This document shows positions 33,736 to 42,915 of a stretch of DNA of 64,000 nucleotides, piece by piece. How positions within the stretch are numbered: position 1 is the stretch's first letter; the number at the start of each line of letters is the position of its first letter. The stretch spans positions 1-64,000 of the forward strand of contig JAUNUR010000002.1 in assembly GCA_030538085.1 (NCBI GenBank), written 5' to 3'. Source of the DNA: Pseudomonadota bacterium. Lineage in GTDB: Bacteria; Pseudomonadota; Gammaproteobacteria; Burkholderiales; Burkholderiaceae_C. The notes below the pieces were generated by a model. That model was not told where the DNA came from and made no database searches. It was given only the letters and a program-made list of their open reading frames with translations. A program made the position numbers and the translations under genes.

Positions 33736-34455
33736 CTATTCCACCCAACGCGTGAACACCTGCACCGACTCGCGCGGAGTGAAAAAAGTGTTGATCGGCG
33801 CGGCCTCGTCCGCATGGCCCAGCGACATGCCGCACACCAGCATCTCCTCGGCCGTGGCGCCGATGTGCGGCAGCACGATGGAGCCAAAGTTGTTCCACGC
33901 CGCCTGCGGGCAGGTGTGCAGCCCGCGCGCGCGCGCCGCCAGCATGATGTTCTGCAGGAACATGCCGTAGTCGACCAGGCTGCCCTGCCCCATCACGCGG
34001 TCAAGCGTGAACATCAGCCCAACCGGCGCATCGAAGAAGCGGAAATTGCGCTGGTGCTGCGCGTGCATCTTGTCCTTGTCGCCCTTGCCGATGCCCAGCA
34101 GGCCGTACAGGCTCCAGCCGTTCTGACGGCGGCGGCCCAGATAGGGCTCGACCCAGTGGCGCGGGTAGTAGTCGTAGTCCTCGCGGAACTTGGTTTCCAG
34201 CTCGGGGCGCTGGCGCAGTTCGTCATGAGCGGCACACACTTTGCGCACCAGTTCATCTTTTTTCTCGCCCTGCAGCACGTACACCTTCCAGGGCTGGGCG
34301 TTGGTGCCGCTGGGCGCGCGACTGGCCACCCGCAGAATGCTCTCCAGCACTTCGCGCGGCACCGGCGTGGGCAGAAAGGCACGGGCCGAAAAGCGGTTTC
34401 CGATCACCGCATCAACGCTGGTCGGATCGTTGATCCTGGCGCTTACCTGGGACAT
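33736..34455 (-). CDS. Nitroreductase family FMN oxidoreductase
   Basis: 239 residues. FMN-binding signatures of the NfsA/FRP superfamily: RFSARAFLPTPVPREVL near the N-terminus, SRAPSGTNAQPWKVYVLQGE, the VDYGMFLQNIMLAARARGL helix and GMSLGHADEAAPINTF near the C-terminus. It probably reduces nitro or quinone compounds with NAD(P)H in the cytoplasm; the substrate is unknown. It overlaps the thioesterase gene by 13 bp on the same strand, indicating an operon. Confidence 0.9.
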   Translation of the reverse strand: MSQVSARINDPTSVDAVIGNRFSARAFLPTPVPREVLESILRVASRAPSGTNAQPWKVYVLQGEKKDELVRKVCAAHDELRQRPELETKFREDYDYYPRHWVEPYLGRRRQNGWSLYGLLGIGKGDKDKMHAQHQRNFRFFDAPVGLMFTLDRVMGQGSLVDYGMFLQNIMLAARARGLHTCPQAAWNNFGSIVLPHIGATAEEMLVCGMSLGHADEAAPINTFFTPRESVQVFTRWVE

Positions 34456-34892
34456 TGCAGTTGCTCCAAAACGGTTTTGAGCGCCGCCGGCAACGGTACT
34501 GGCCGCTGCGTGGCGCGATCAACGTAGACGTGCACGAAATGGCCCTTGGCCGCCGTCATGGGCGCGCCTTCGGCGAACAGGCCCACTTCGTAGCGCACGC
34601 TGCTGGATCCCATGTGCGCCACGCGAATGCCAGCCTCGATGTTCTGCGGAAAGGCCAGCGAGGCGAAATACTGGCACTGCGTTTCCACCACCAGGCCGAT
34701 CACCTCGCTCTTGGCCGTGTCCAGCACGCCCTGCTCGATCAGATGCGCGTTCACGGCGGTGTCGAACCACGAGTAGTAGACGACGTTGTTCACGTGGCCG
34801 TACTGGTCGTTGTCCATCCAGCGGGTGGTGATGGTGCGAAAGGCGTGGTAGGCCTCGCGCGGCTCGGGTTGGGGGCGGGCAGGTGCGTTCAT
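34443..34892 (-). CDS. Hotdog-fold acyl-CoA thioesterase (YbgC/4HBT type)
   Basis: 149 residues from ATG 34892; an upstream in-frame start at 34952 has no support. The TTRWMDNDQYGHVNNVVYYS motif holds the catalytic Asp and HVNN of 4-hydroxybenzoyl-CoA-type thioesterases, followed by the long hotdog helix and ASLAFPQNIEAGIRVAHMGS. Substrate range cannot be read. It is upstream of and overlapping with the nitroreductase gene. Confidence 0.9.
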   Translation of the reverse strand: MNAPARPQPEPREAYHAFRTITTRWMDNDQYGHVNNVVYYSWFDTAVNAHLIEQGVLDTAKSEVIGLVVETQCQYFASLAFPQNIEAGIRVAHMGSSSVRYEVGLFAEGAPMTAAKGHFVHVYVDRATQRPVPLPAALKTVLEQLQCPR

Positions 34893-34963
34893 CGCGTGGC
34901 ATTCTGCCAGCGGCCATCCCTTTGCCACAACCCGGCACCAGGATTGGGGCACCGCGCGACAAG

Positions 34964-35175
34964 TTATTGAGAGTTTCGTAATTCAGGACAAGCATATGCA
35001 ATGCCTTCTCCTCATCCCGTCATTGCGGCGAAGGCCGCAATCCACACGGTGTCTGCGGGTCAACACCGTGTCAAGGTAACGCCCCATGGATTGCGGCCTT
35101 CGCCGCAATGACGAGGGGATGTGAAGGGGTTTTTCTGATAGCCCGCGCCGTCGTGATTCTTGAGAATCTCATTAA
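34964..35175. repeat. Family A element carrying a complete family B repeat
   Basis: Ends TTATTGAGAGTTTCGTAATT and GTCGTGATTCTTGAGAATCT enclose a full family B palindrome (35019-35113, arms GTCATTGCGGCGAAGGCCGC and its inverse). The same nesting occurs at 52865-53074. Right after it begins a family C element. This run fills the 34893-35433 gap. Confidence 0.85.
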
Positions 35176-35284
35176 GAGGCTGTCCTCAAACTCCTCGTGC
35201 CGCGCTTGTCCCCAGTCTCGGGCGCCTTGCAGCACACCCGATCCGGGGCAATCGCTTACCACGATGAATTTGAGAACAGCCTCT
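35176..35284. repeat. Family C palindromic element, complete
   Basis: GAGGCTGTCCTCAAACTCCT at the left, TTTGAGAACAGCCTC at the right, with an internal GATCCGGGGCAATCGCTTAC core. The 109-bp unit matches the truncated copy at 1-54. Confidence 0.85.
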
Positions 35285-35433
35285 AAAAATGCTGCAGCGC
35301 ACAAAAACCCCTTGCAATCGCCGTTCAGGCTCCTAAAATTCCGTCCATGCTGCACTGCAACATCACAAGAAGTGGTTCAGGGCGGCAGTTGAAGTGAATT
35401 GAGACCATCCACACTTGTCAAGGAGAGACACAC

Positions 35434-35991
35434 ATGCTGACGCCCGAACAAATCGTTGCCACCCAGAAAGCCAACCTGGAAACCCTGCACGGCCTGACCT
35501 CCAAAGCCTTCGAAGGCATGGAAAAGCTGGTCGAGCTGAATCTGCAAGCCACCAAGGCCGCGCTGGCCGAGTCCGCCGAGCACACCCAGGCCCTGCTGTC
35601 CGTGAAAGACGCGCAAGAGCTGCTGGCGCTGCAAGCCGGCCTGTTCCAGCCCCTGGCTGAAAAAGCCGCCGCCTACAGCCGTCACCTGTACGACATCGCC
35701 TCGGGCACCAGTGCCGAATTCAGCAAGGCATTCGAAGGCAAGATCGCCGAGGGCCAGGCCCAGTTCGCCGCCCTGGTGGACAACGCCGCCAAGAACGCTC
35801 CCGCCGGCTCCGAGACCGCCGTCGCCATGATGAAGAGCGCCGTGGCCGCCGCCAACAACGCCTTCGAATCGGTGCAAAAAGCCGTCAAGCAGGCGTCCGA
35901 CGTGGCCGAGGCCAACTTCAACGCCGTGACCACCAGCGCCACCACCGCCGCCAAGAACACCTCGGCCGCCGCCAAGAAGCGCGCCGCTTAA
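35434..35991 (+). CDS. phaP: Phasin family protein
   Basis: 185 residues, Ala/Lys/Glu-rich and predicted almost wholly helical: [40 protein letters not shown] and a C-terminal [14 protein letters not shown]. This is the TIGR01841-type phasin that coats polyhydroxybutyrate granules and controls their size. A good AAGGAGAG Shine-Dalgarno lies before the ATG, and an own promoter (AT-rich 35285-35400) is likely. It is separate from phaC-phaA-phaB at 59-63 kb but functionally linked. Confidence 0.92.
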   Translation: MLTPEQIVATQKANLETLHGLTSKAFEGMEKLVELNLQATKAALAESAEHTQALLSVKDAQELLALQAGLFQPLAEKAAAYSRHLYDIASGTSAEFSKAFEGKIAEGQAQFAALVDNAAKNAPAGSETAVAMMKSAVAAANNAFESVQKAVKQASDVAEANFNAVTTSATTAAKNTSAAAKKRAA

Positions 35992-36082
35992 ATCAAGTCA
36001 TCACGTGGCCCCGCACCGGGGCCACCGACACCGCTTGTCTCCTCGGGTCCTTTCGATACCCTCGGGTTCAGGGATCCCTTCA

Positions 36083-36116
36083 AGGGGCTGACCGTTACTG
36101 GTCAGCCCTTTTTTTG
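36083..36116 (+). terminator. Intrinsic terminator after the phasin gene
   Basis: GGGCTGACC, loop, GGTCAGCCC then a run of seven T. A second hairpin without T tract, GTGGCCCC/GGGGCCAC, is at 36005-36025. The rest of 35992-36370 holds scattered repeat-like fragments (CATTTGTCATTTGTCATTT at about 36257). Confidence 0.88.
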
Positions 36117-36370
36117 TTTCCATCCTGGAAACAGCGTTCGAATCCCCGGAGCGTGCCGTGTCATACCGTTTTGCGCTCAAAACGATGACGAATGACCGCG
36201 GCTGGCGCCGCATGACAAATGACGAATGCCGCCTTTGCCATTGAAGCGCAGCGAAGTCATTTGTCATTTGTCATTTTTGAACGCCAATGCGCGTCAACCG
36301 CCGCTTCCAGCGGTCACGGACATTTCATACTTTCTGGCTATCGTGCCTGTTTCCTCAGGATGGAGAGAAC

Positions 36371-37984
36371 ATGAAACGCCGCGCACTTTTCAAAGCCACC
36401 GCCGGATCGGCCATCGCCGCCGCCACCATGCACACCCACGCCCAGTCCGCCGCGGTGGACACGCTTGGCTACCGTGGCGCCTACCCGTTCCAGCACGGCG
36501 TGGCCAGTGGCGATCCCTGGCCCACGCAAGTCATCCTCTGGACCCGCATCACCGCGCCGGGGCTGGCGGTGGACAGCATTCCGGTGGGGGTGCGCGTGGC
36601 GCGCGACCCCGCCATGTCGCAACTGGTGCTCCAGACCACGGGTTACGCGCACGCGCTGAACGACTTCACGTTCAAGATCGACGCCCTCCTGCCCCAGCCC
36701 GACACCGCCTACTACTACCAGTTCGAGGCCCTGGGCCACCGCTCGGACATTGGCCGCACGCGCACCGCGCCCGCGGCCGACGCGGCACTGCCACAGGCGC
36801 GCTTCGCCGTGGTGAGCTGCTCGAACTACGGATTTGGCTACTTCAACGCCTACCGCAACATCGCCGCGCGCGCCGACCTGGACGCGGTGCTGCACCTGGG
36901 TGACTACATCTACGAGCACGCGCAGGGCTTCTACGCCGATCCGGCGCTGGCCCGCCAGCGCCCCATCGACCCGCCGCACGAGCTGGTCACGCTGAGCGAT
37001 TACCGCCGTCGCTATGCCTGCTACCGCCTGGATCCCGATCTGCGCGAATGCCACCGGCAGCACCCCTTCATCTGCGTGTGGGACGACCACGAGATCACCA
37101 ACGACGCCAACAAGGACGGCGCCATCAGCCACCCCGCCTGGCTGGGCGACTACACCACCCGCAAACTGGCGGCCGTGCGCGCCTACCACGAGTGGATGCC
37201 GATCCGCGCCGTGCAGCCCGACAACCTGCTGCGCATCTACCGCACGCTGCGCTACGGCAAGCTGCTGTCGCTGCAAATGCTGGATACCCGCCTCATCGGC
37301 CGTGACCAGCAAGATCTGACCCGCCGCTGGGACGGGCGCCGTCAAATCCTGGGCGCCGCCCAGGAAAGCTGGTTGTACGCCCAATGGACCGAATCACGCC
37401 AGCAGGGCGTGCAGTGGTCGCTGATGGGCCAGCAGGTGATGTTCTCGCCGCTGCTCGGCATGGGCCCCTATTCCGAGGCCGACAGCTGGAACGGGTATTC
37501 GGTGCAGCGCGACCGCCTGCTGGACTTCATCCAGAACCAGCGCATCGACAACGTCGTCGTGCTCACCGGCGACTACCACAGCTCGTTCGCCTTCGACGTG
37601 TGCAAGCAGCCCCACCTGGTGTGGGTCTACGATCCGCGCAGCGGCGCCGGCTCGGTGGCGGTGGAGTTCCTCACCCCCGCCATCACCTCGCCCGGCAGCA
37701 ACAACACGGCGCTCAAGGGCCTGAACCCGCACCTGAAGTTCTACGACGGCACCCAGCGCGGCTACGTGGTGCTGGACGTCACGCCACAGCGTTGCCAGGG
37801 TGATTTTTTCTTCGTTCACACCATCACCAGCCGCGACACCACCGAACGCCATGCCGCCTCGCTGTTCACGGCCAGTGGCGCCAATCACCTGACGGTGGCC
37901 AGCACGCCCAGCGCGCCCAACCCGCGCGCCTATGCGCTGGCACCCGTGCCGGTACTGGACGATACGCTGGTCGGCTGGCGTTGA
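36371..37984 (+). CDS. phoD: PhoD-like alkaline phosphatase/phosphodiesterase
   Basis: 537 residues from ATG 36371. The leader MKRRALFKATAGSAIAAATM has a twin-arginine-type start and ends HAQS, so export via Tat is likely. It has the N-terminal beta domain (YPFQHGVASGDPWPTQVILW) and the metallophosphatase core with VVSCSNYGFGYFNAYRNIA, AVLHLGDYIYEH, CVWDDHEITND and VVLTGDYHSSFAF metal-ligand motifs. It would release phosphate from esters in the periplasm or outside. Monocistronic; no PhoB box was identified. Confidence 0.9.
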   Translation: MKRRALFKATAGSAIAAATMHTHAQSAAVDTLGYRGAYPFQHGVASGDPWPTQVILWTRITAPGLAVDSIPVGVRVARDPAMSQLVLQTTGYAHALNDFTFKIDALLPQPDTAYYYQFEALGHRSDIGRTRTAPAADAALPQARFAVVSCSNYGFGYFNAYRNIAARADLDAVLHLGDYIYEHAQGFYADPALARQRPIDPPHELVTLSDYRRRYACYRLDPDLRECHRQHPFICVWDDHEITNDANKDGAISHPAWLGDYTTRKLAAVRAYHEWMPIRAVQPDNLLRIYRTLRYGKLLSLQMLDTRLIGRDQQDLTRRWDGRRQILGAAQESWLYAQWTESRQQGVQWSLMGQQVMFSPLLGMGPYSEADSWNGYSVQRDRLLDFIQNQRIDNVVVLTGDYHSSFAFDVCKQPHLVWVYDPRSGAGSVAVEFLTPAITSPGSNNTALKGLNPHLKFYDGTQRGYVVLDVTPQRCQGDFFFVHTITSRDTTERHAASLFTASGANHLTVASTPSAPNPRAYALAPVPVLDDTLVGWR

Positions 37985-38039
37985 ATCTCCGTGGGTTCAT
38001 ATTTCCCGCCGCCGGCAGCGTTTCCAGCAATGTGCCTCT

Positions 38040-38190
38040 GATTCCATTTCTGTTTCAAAACACCAATGGATGGTCACCCTGCGGAAGGGCGGGATCTACG
38101 TGGGCATAGGCTGCCGCCTGGATTGCGGCCTTCGCCGCAATGACGGGGAAGTTGCTGCTTTGATCTGGAGTTGCAATGGCGGGGGGCGAG
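38040..38190. repeat. Degenerate family B element
   Basis: GGATTGCGGCCTTCGCCGCA with ATGACGG (38120-38146) is a family B right arm. The flanks GATTCCATTTCTGTTTCAAA and GTTGCTGCTTTGATCTGGAG match the outer parts of the copy at 32184-32320. It occupies the first part of the 37985-38503 gap. Confidence 0.65.
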
Positions 38191-38200
38191 ATGGCCATTG

Positions 38201-38438
38201 AACCTAGAAACGGCAGTTGACCGCTTGCCATCCTTGGGCAACTGGCATGAGCATTGACTTTCACGGCTTCGATCAGGCTCACCTGTTGGGTGAGCGCGCT
38301 ATGCACCCGATCGCACCGTGCTGGCCGCGCCATGCGGCGTTGCTCGTCCTTGCAGGCACGAGCCTGCCGCGTCCTCGCGTCTTGCCTGGCACGCCCATCA
38401 CGGCACGCTCGGGCGCATCCAACTGCCGTTTCTAGGTT
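38201..38438. repeat. Family D element, complete, with perfect 19-bp terminal inverted repeats
   Basis: AACCTAGAAACGGCAGTTG (38201-38219) and CAACTGCCGTTTCTAGGTT (38420-38438) are exact inverses around a 200-bp interior that contains CACCTGTTGGGTGAGCGCGC and other small dyads. There is no transposase frame. It is the only complete copy in the window; halves occur at 33496, 46040 and 53075. Confidence 0.85.
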
Positions 38439-38503
38439 GAAAAGAGGAGATGAACGGCCTTCAGCGTCCGCCCAATGGGCGCCCCACCAGCGCTATCGTT
38501 TCA

Positions 38504-39550
38504 TCAGCGCGTGAGCCGGCTCCAGCCTCGCCCGGCCTGCCGACGCAGCAGCAGATCGAACCAGCCACGCCAGGTGCCCACGCCATAGCCCAGGTGGTAG
38601 GCGGCAATCACGCCCGGCAGGCGCGGCAACAACCGCCACTGCCCTGCCCCGCGCGCCGCCAGCATGGATGCCGTGGCCACATACCCGCCATAGGCCACCA
38701 GCAACAGCGCCAGCGGCCACGGCCACCACGGTGCAGCGCACGCCAGCAGGACGATGGCCGCGACGAAAAGCATGGGCACGGCCTGCCGCACCGAACCGGG
38801 CTGACCATGCTTGCGCATCACGTAAGGCCGCCAGTAGCCGTATTGCATCTGCTGCGCAAACAATTGCCGCAGGCTGCCACGCGGCTGGTAGGTGGAGTGG
38901 ATACGCGCGCTTTGCCACACGCGCCCGCCAGCGCGGCGGATGCGCAGGTTGTGCTCGTCGTCCTGGTTGCGCACCAGTTGTTCGTCAAACGGGCCAAAGC
39001 GGTCAAATGCCGCGCGCGGCCAGCAGCCCAGATAAACGGTGTCCACAGCACCCTCATGCGCCCTATCGCGCGAGCGCGCGCCGCCCACCACCCAGCGGCA
39101 CTGAAAGGCCGCCGCGATGGCGCGCCCGGTGGCGCCCTGCCCGCGCGCCACCCACGGGCCACCCACGTTGTCGGCGCCGGTGCGCTCCAGTGCGGCCAGG
39201 CATTCGGTCAGGTAGTCGGGCGCGAATTCGGTGTGGATGTCGAAGCGCGCGATGACGGCGCCACGCGCGGCGGCCAGCGCGGCGTTCAGGCCGGTGGAGA
39301 CGATGCGGCCGGGGTTGTCGATCAGCTTCAGGCGCGTGTCCCGCGCGGCGCGCTCGGCCAGCCGTTCGCGCGTGCCGTCGTCGCTGCGGCCATCGGCCAC
39401 CAGCACTTCAAGCTGCCAGCCGGGCGGCAGTTGCTGCGCCAGGGCACTGTCGCAGAAGGCGTCGATGACCGCGCGCTCGTTGCGGCAGGGCGCGATCACG
39501 CTGATGAGTTGAGGCACGGATGGGGTAGCCGAATGTAGGGGCGAGTTCAT
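38504..39550 (-). CDS. Family 2 glycosyltransferase with membrane helices
   Basis: 348 residues from ATG 39550. GT2 fold: SVIAPCRNERAVIDAF, VLVADGRSDDGTRERLAERA (nucleotide-binding Asp), RFDIHTEFAPDYL (DxH-type metal site) and RNQDDEHNLRIRRAGG. Hydrophobic segments near the C-terminus (AVPMLFVAAIVLLACAAPWW and PLALLLVAYGGYVATASML) anchor it to the inner membrane, as in ExoA-type exopolysaccharide transferases. It is the last gene of a minus-strand polysaccharide cluster. Confidence 0.87.
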   Translation of the reverse strand: MNSPLHSATPSVPQLISVIAPCRNERAVIDAFCDSALAQQLPPGWQLEVLVADGRSDDGTRERLAERAARDTRLKLIDNPGRIVSTGLNAALAAARGAVIARFDIHTEFAPDYLTECLAALERTGADNVGGPWVARGQGATGRAIAAAFQCRWVVGGARSRDRAHEGAVDTVYLGCWPRAAFDRFGPFDEQLVRNQDDEHNLRIRRAGGRVWQSARIHSTYQPRGSLRQLFAQQMQYGYWRPYVMRKHGQPGSVRQAVPMLFVAAIVLLACAAPWWPWPLALLLVAYGGYVATASMLAARGAGQWRLLPRLPGVIAAYHLGYGVGTWRGWFDLLLRRQAGRGWSRLTR

Positions 39551-39658
39551 GGGCGGTTGGTATCGCGAGGATGTGCAACGCCGCCATCGGGACAAAGGCG
39601 CGCTTTCACGTTTCGAAATTTCCGTGTCGGCGTATTAGCCCTTCGCGGTATCGCCGTG

Positions 39659-39827
39659 CCCTCACCCCCACCCTCTCCCGCATGCGGGAGAGGGAGAAAA
39701 GCGAGCGCCGCCGTTCTTCTGCTCATGCAGCCAAGGCTTGGGCTGGCAGGCAGCACGTCATGTTGCCCGACTTCGACCAAGCTTCGCCCCCTCTCCCGCT
39801 TGCGGGAGAGGGTTGGGGTGAGGGTAT
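39659..39827. repeat. Family G palindrome pair between two glycosyltransferase genes
   Basis: CCCTCTCCCGCATGCGGGAG with AGGG and CCCTCTCCCGCTTGCGGGAG with AGGG, outward-framed by CCCTCACCCCCACC and GGTTGGGGTGAGGG: two hairpins inside a larger inverted unit. It ends just before the stop of the downstream-oriented GT4 gene. Confidence 0.85.
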
Positions 39828-39833
39828 GGCGCA

Positions 39834-40901
39834 TCACGGCGCACGCCCTTTCCACTCATCCAGCAGGCGCCGGTACATCGCATCCACCGCATCCATCTGC
39901 ACGCGCCGGTCACCATCGCGGGCGATGCGCTCGGCGTTGTGCGCGCCGGCCTGGTAGGCCTTCGCCTCGTCGTCGATCAAGCCGCTCCACACGCGGGCCA
40001 GCGCGGGCGCGTCGCCCGCGGGCACCAGCAGGCGCGCGTTGAGCCAGTCGCGATTCGCCGGCAGGTCGCTGCCGATCACGGCCAGGCCGCAGGCCATGCT
40101 TTCGAGCACCGAAACCGAGGTTGCATCGCTGTACGGCACGCTGATTGACAGCTTGCAGCGCGCCAGCACGCCGGCCATGCCCGCGTCATCAAGCCGGCCA
40201 TGCATTTGCACGGCATCGGCCAGACCCAAGCTGTCGATCTGCGCGCGCAGCGCCGCCTCCTGCGAGCCACCGCCCAGCAGATGCAGGCGCGCCTGCGGAT
40301 GAACCACACGCACCTGCGCGAAGGCGGCCAGGATGGTGCCAATCTCGTAGTTCGGCTCCCAACTGCGCAGGCTGACGGCCTCGAAGCCCGGCTTGCCGTC
40401 CCACGGCGTGGGTGTGAAGCGGGCGCGCTCCACGCCCCAGTGGATCAGCTCGGTGCGCACGCCGGGCGCCAGCGCGCGCGCGGCGGCCAGCAGATCGGGC
40501 GAATCGCCCGTCACGCAGTCGGCCTGGCGCAGCGTCCAGGCCGTCAGGTGGCGCTTGAGGGCACTCTCCTTCGGTGTGACCAACAGGTCGCTGCCCCAGG
40601 CCGTCATCACCAGCGGGTGGCGGCCGGCGCGCGCGGCCAGGTAGCCATACGAGGTGACGTAATGCGCGTGCACCAGGTCGGGCGCCAGCGCCGCCACCGC
40701 GCGCCGCGCCGCGCCCACGCGCCACAGCCAGTCGGTGGCGCGGCGCACCAGCGGCAGCACGATCTGCTCCACGCCCTCGATTTCCTGAGGCCGCGCCGTG
40801 ACCAGCGACAGGCGCCAGCCGCGCGCCAGCATCTCGCGCGCCCAGCGTTGCACGTGCACGCTGTTGGCGTCACCGAGCAGGCAGATGTGGCGGGTACTCA
40901 T
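39834..40901 (-). CDS. Family 4 glycosyltransferase
   Basis: 355 residues with the GT-B plan: an N-terminal domain (CLLGDANSVHVQRWAREMLA, LVHAHYVTSYGYLAAR) and a C-terminal donor domain with AVSLRSWEPNYEIGTILAAF, LHLLGGGSQEAALRAQID and ESMACGLAVIGSDLPANRDW (the E-x7-E-like motif of GT4). It probably uses a nucleotide sugar to build a surface glycan. In the same direction as GT2, the acetyltransferase and the flippase. Confidence 0.88.
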   Translation of the reverse strand: MSTRHICLLGDANSVHVQRWAREMLARGWRLSLVTARPQEIEGVEQIVLPLVRRATDWLWRVGAARRAVAALAPDLVHAHYVTSYGYLAARAGRHPLVMTAWGSDLLVTPKESALKRHLTAWTLRQADCVTGDSPDLLAAARALAPGVRTELIHWGVERARFTPTPWDGKPGFEAVSLRSWEPNYEIGTILAAFAQVRVVHPQARLHLLGGGSQEAALRAQIDSLGLADAVQMHGRLDDAGMAGVLARCKLSISVPYSDATSVSVLESMACGLAVIGSDLPANRDWLNARLLVPAGDAPALARVWSGLIDDEAKAYQAGAHNAERIARDGDRRVQMDAVDAMYRRLLDEWKGRAP

Positions 40902-40928
40902 GGCTGCGGGGCACTGCGAAACGCTTCT

Positions 40929-40987
40929 TTATTCATAGCTGCTCGCGCTCACCTATCAAGCGCTGAGGGCCGATTTGGCTTGAAATC
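40929..40987. repeat. Family H repeat, intergenic copy
   Basis: TATTCATAGCTGCTCGCGCT, spacer, CAAGCGCTGAGGGCCGATTT then GGCTTGAAATC. It is the clearest full-length copy of the family in the window, between the acetyltransferase and GT4 genes. Confidence 0.75.
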
Positions 40988-41001
40988 ATGGACTACCGCC
41001 A

Positions 41002-41601
41002 TCATGCCCCACCCTCCCGCGCGTGCAGCGCCAGCCAGCGCTGGTAATCGGCCTGCAGCGCGGGGTGTGCCTGCAGCCAGCGCGCGTCGGCCTCGCGCAC
41101 GTCGCCCACCACGCGCGCCGGGCTGCCGGCCAGCACGGCGAAGTCGGCAAACTGCCCGCGCACGCGGCTGTGCGATGCCACCAGCGTGCCGTGCCCGAGC
41201 ACCGTGCCGGCCTCGATGGTGCTGTGCGGGCCGATGAAGCAGCGCTCGCCGATGGCAATCGGCGCGCGGATCACCACATCCTGCAGCGCCGAGCCCGACA
41301 GCTCCGCCGCTACGCGCACCGCCCGGTGCGTGCTGTGGCTGACGATGCTGACGAAGTTGGTGACCTGCGTGCCACGGCCGATGTGCAAGCCCGCGCTGGC
41401 TTCGATGTAGTTGAAGTGCCCGATGAACACGTCGTCGGCCAGTTGCAGGTTTTCTTCATGCTCGATCACGGTGGATGGCGAGATGCGCGTGCCGGGCAAG
41501 TCAATGCCCACGCTGCGCTCACCGAACAGGATGCGGAAGAACAGCACGCGCCACAGCCGCCGCCGCCAGCGGTTGACGAGTGCGCGCAGGCCGACGCTCA
41601 T
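41002..41601 (-). CDS. WcaF-like hexapeptide O-acetyltransferase
   Basis: 199 residues from ATG 41601, which overlaps the flippase stop (ATGA); the frame stays open far upstream but only as a shadow. Left-handed beta-helix repeats: SPSTVIEHEENLQLADDVFI, GHFNYIEASAGLHIGRGTQV, IGERCFIGPHSTIEAGTVLG. The family acetylates sugars on glycan intermediates (colanic-acid WcaF type). Position between the flippase and the transferases supports a role in decorating the same surface polysaccharide. Confidence 0.85.
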   Translation of the reverse strand: MSVGLRALVNRWRRRLWRVLFFRILFGERSVGIDLPGTRISPSTVIEHEENLQLADDVFIGHFNYIEASAGLHIGRGTQVTNFVSIVSHSTHRAVRVAAELSGSALQDVVIRAPIAIGERCFIGPHSTIEAGTVLGHGTLVASHSRVRGQFADFAVLAGSPARVVGDVREADARWLQAHPALQADYQRWLALHAREGGA

Positions 41602-42851
41602 GCCTGTGGTTCCGCCACGGCACGCGCCGGAATCGCTGGCCAGTTCGCCAGCCGCCAGAAGTAGTAGCCAAAGTAGATCACCATGCCCGCCGACACCGCC
41701 CACGCTCCCCGCAGCAACCCGCCCGTCCACAAACCCCAGGCCAGGCACAGCAGAAACACCGCCTGCCCCACCAGCGCCAGCCGGAAAGCCCAGCGCTGGC
41801 CCTGCCAGGCCATCGTCACCACCGCCAGCGGCGCGGCAACGAAGTGCGCGGCGATGTAGGGCGCCAGCGCGCGCGCCAGCTCGCCCGCCTCGCGCCAGTC
41901 GGTGCCGAACACGGTGGCGAACAGCCATGGGCCAGCGACCAGCAGCACGATCATCAAACCCAGCGCCAGCGCGCCCAGCAACGCCATCACCTGCCGCACC
42001 GCGCGCTGCGCCTCGACCGGGGTGGATTGTGTCAGCCGCGGGTACAGCGCCTGCGACACCGCCGTGCCCACCAGCGTGGCGGGCGCCTTCAGGTAGCGCA
42101 GCGCCAGGCCCCAGAAGCCAGCCGCCGCCTCGCCCGACCAGGCGATCAGCAGCGCCACCGCCAGCGCGTCCTGCAGCGTGCCTAAAAAGGCGTGTGGCGT
42201 GTTCAGCAGCGGAAAGTCGCGGTAGCGCCGCGCCACGCTGCGCATGGCATGGCCCTGCACGCGCCACAGGGCACCCCAGCCACCAGTGGGCGCCGTCCGC
42301 GCCAGCAGCGGCGCAGCCAGCGCCACGGCGATGACCGGGCCCAGCACCAGTGCCCATGCCGCCTCGGTGCCCGCTGCGCTGCCACGCCATAGCCACCAGC
42401 CCAGAGCCACCTGCAGCAGCGCGGCGCCCGCGTATTGCACGAAGCGGCTGGCGGCCAGCGCGCCGTAGGCCTCGGCGCGGTTGCTCCACATCATCAGCAG
42501 TTGCAGCAGCCCGCTCGCGGCCACCGACAGCGGCAGCGCCCACGCCACCGGCAGGCGGCCTGCCTCGTGCAGCGCCCAGGCCAGCGGCACGCTGAGCACC
42601 ACCACAACCACCCAGATACGCAACGCCAGCGCCAGCAGCGCGGCGGCCTCGGCCTCGTCGCGCGCCATGGGCAAGGCGTATTCATACCGCGCGCAGGCCA
42701 CCACCGCGATGGCGGCGGCGATGGTGGCAAAGGCGGTGAACAGGCCGAACGCCTCGGGGCTGAACAGCCGCGCCAGCACCGGCCCCAGCAGCAGCGGCAC
42801 CCCTTGTGCCAGCGCGCCGCCGGTCAGCAGGGTGAAGGTGGCGCGCAGCAT
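41598..42851 (-). CDS. Polysaccharide flippase-like membrane protein (MOP superfamily)
   Basis: 417 residues with about 12 membrane segments, starting LLTGGALAQGVPLLLGPVLA and RLFSPEAFGLFTAFATIAAA, the classic start of Wzx/RfbX-type lipid-linked oligosaccharide exporters. It would move undecaprenyl-linked glycan units across the inner membrane. It is the first gene of the four-gene minus-strand cluster; no Wzy polymerase is visible in the window. Confidence 0.87.
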   Translation of the reverse strand: MLRATFTLLTGGALAQGVPLLLGPVLARLFSPEAFGLFTAFATIAAAIAVVACARYEYALPMARDEAEAAALLALALRIWVVVVVLSVPLAWALHEAGRLPVAWALPLSVAASGLLQLLMMWSNRAEAYGALAASRFVQYAGAALLQVALGWWLWRGSAAGTEAAWALVLGPVIAVALAAPLLARTAPTGGWGALWRVQGHAMRSVARRYRDFPLLNTPHAFLGTLQDALAVALLIAWSGEAAAGFWGLALRYLKAPATLVGTAVSQALYPRLTQSTPVEAQRAVRQVMALLGALALGLMIVLLVAGPWLFATVFGTDWREAGELARALAPYIAAHFVAAPLAVVTMAWQGQRWAFRLALVGQAVFLLCLAWGLWTGGLLRGAWAVSAGMVIYFGYYFWRLANWPAIPARAVAEPQA

Positions 42852-42915
42852 GAGGGTGGTGATGACCGCAAAGCGGGTTGAACAAAAAAACGCAGCGTGG
42901 TACCTGCATGGATTC

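Noticed and set aside
41602..42543. Long N-terminal extension of the WcaF-like acetyltransferase frame
   Set aside because: The open frame lies antiframe in the flippase gene; the ATG overlapping the flippase stop gives the expected 199-residue enzyme.
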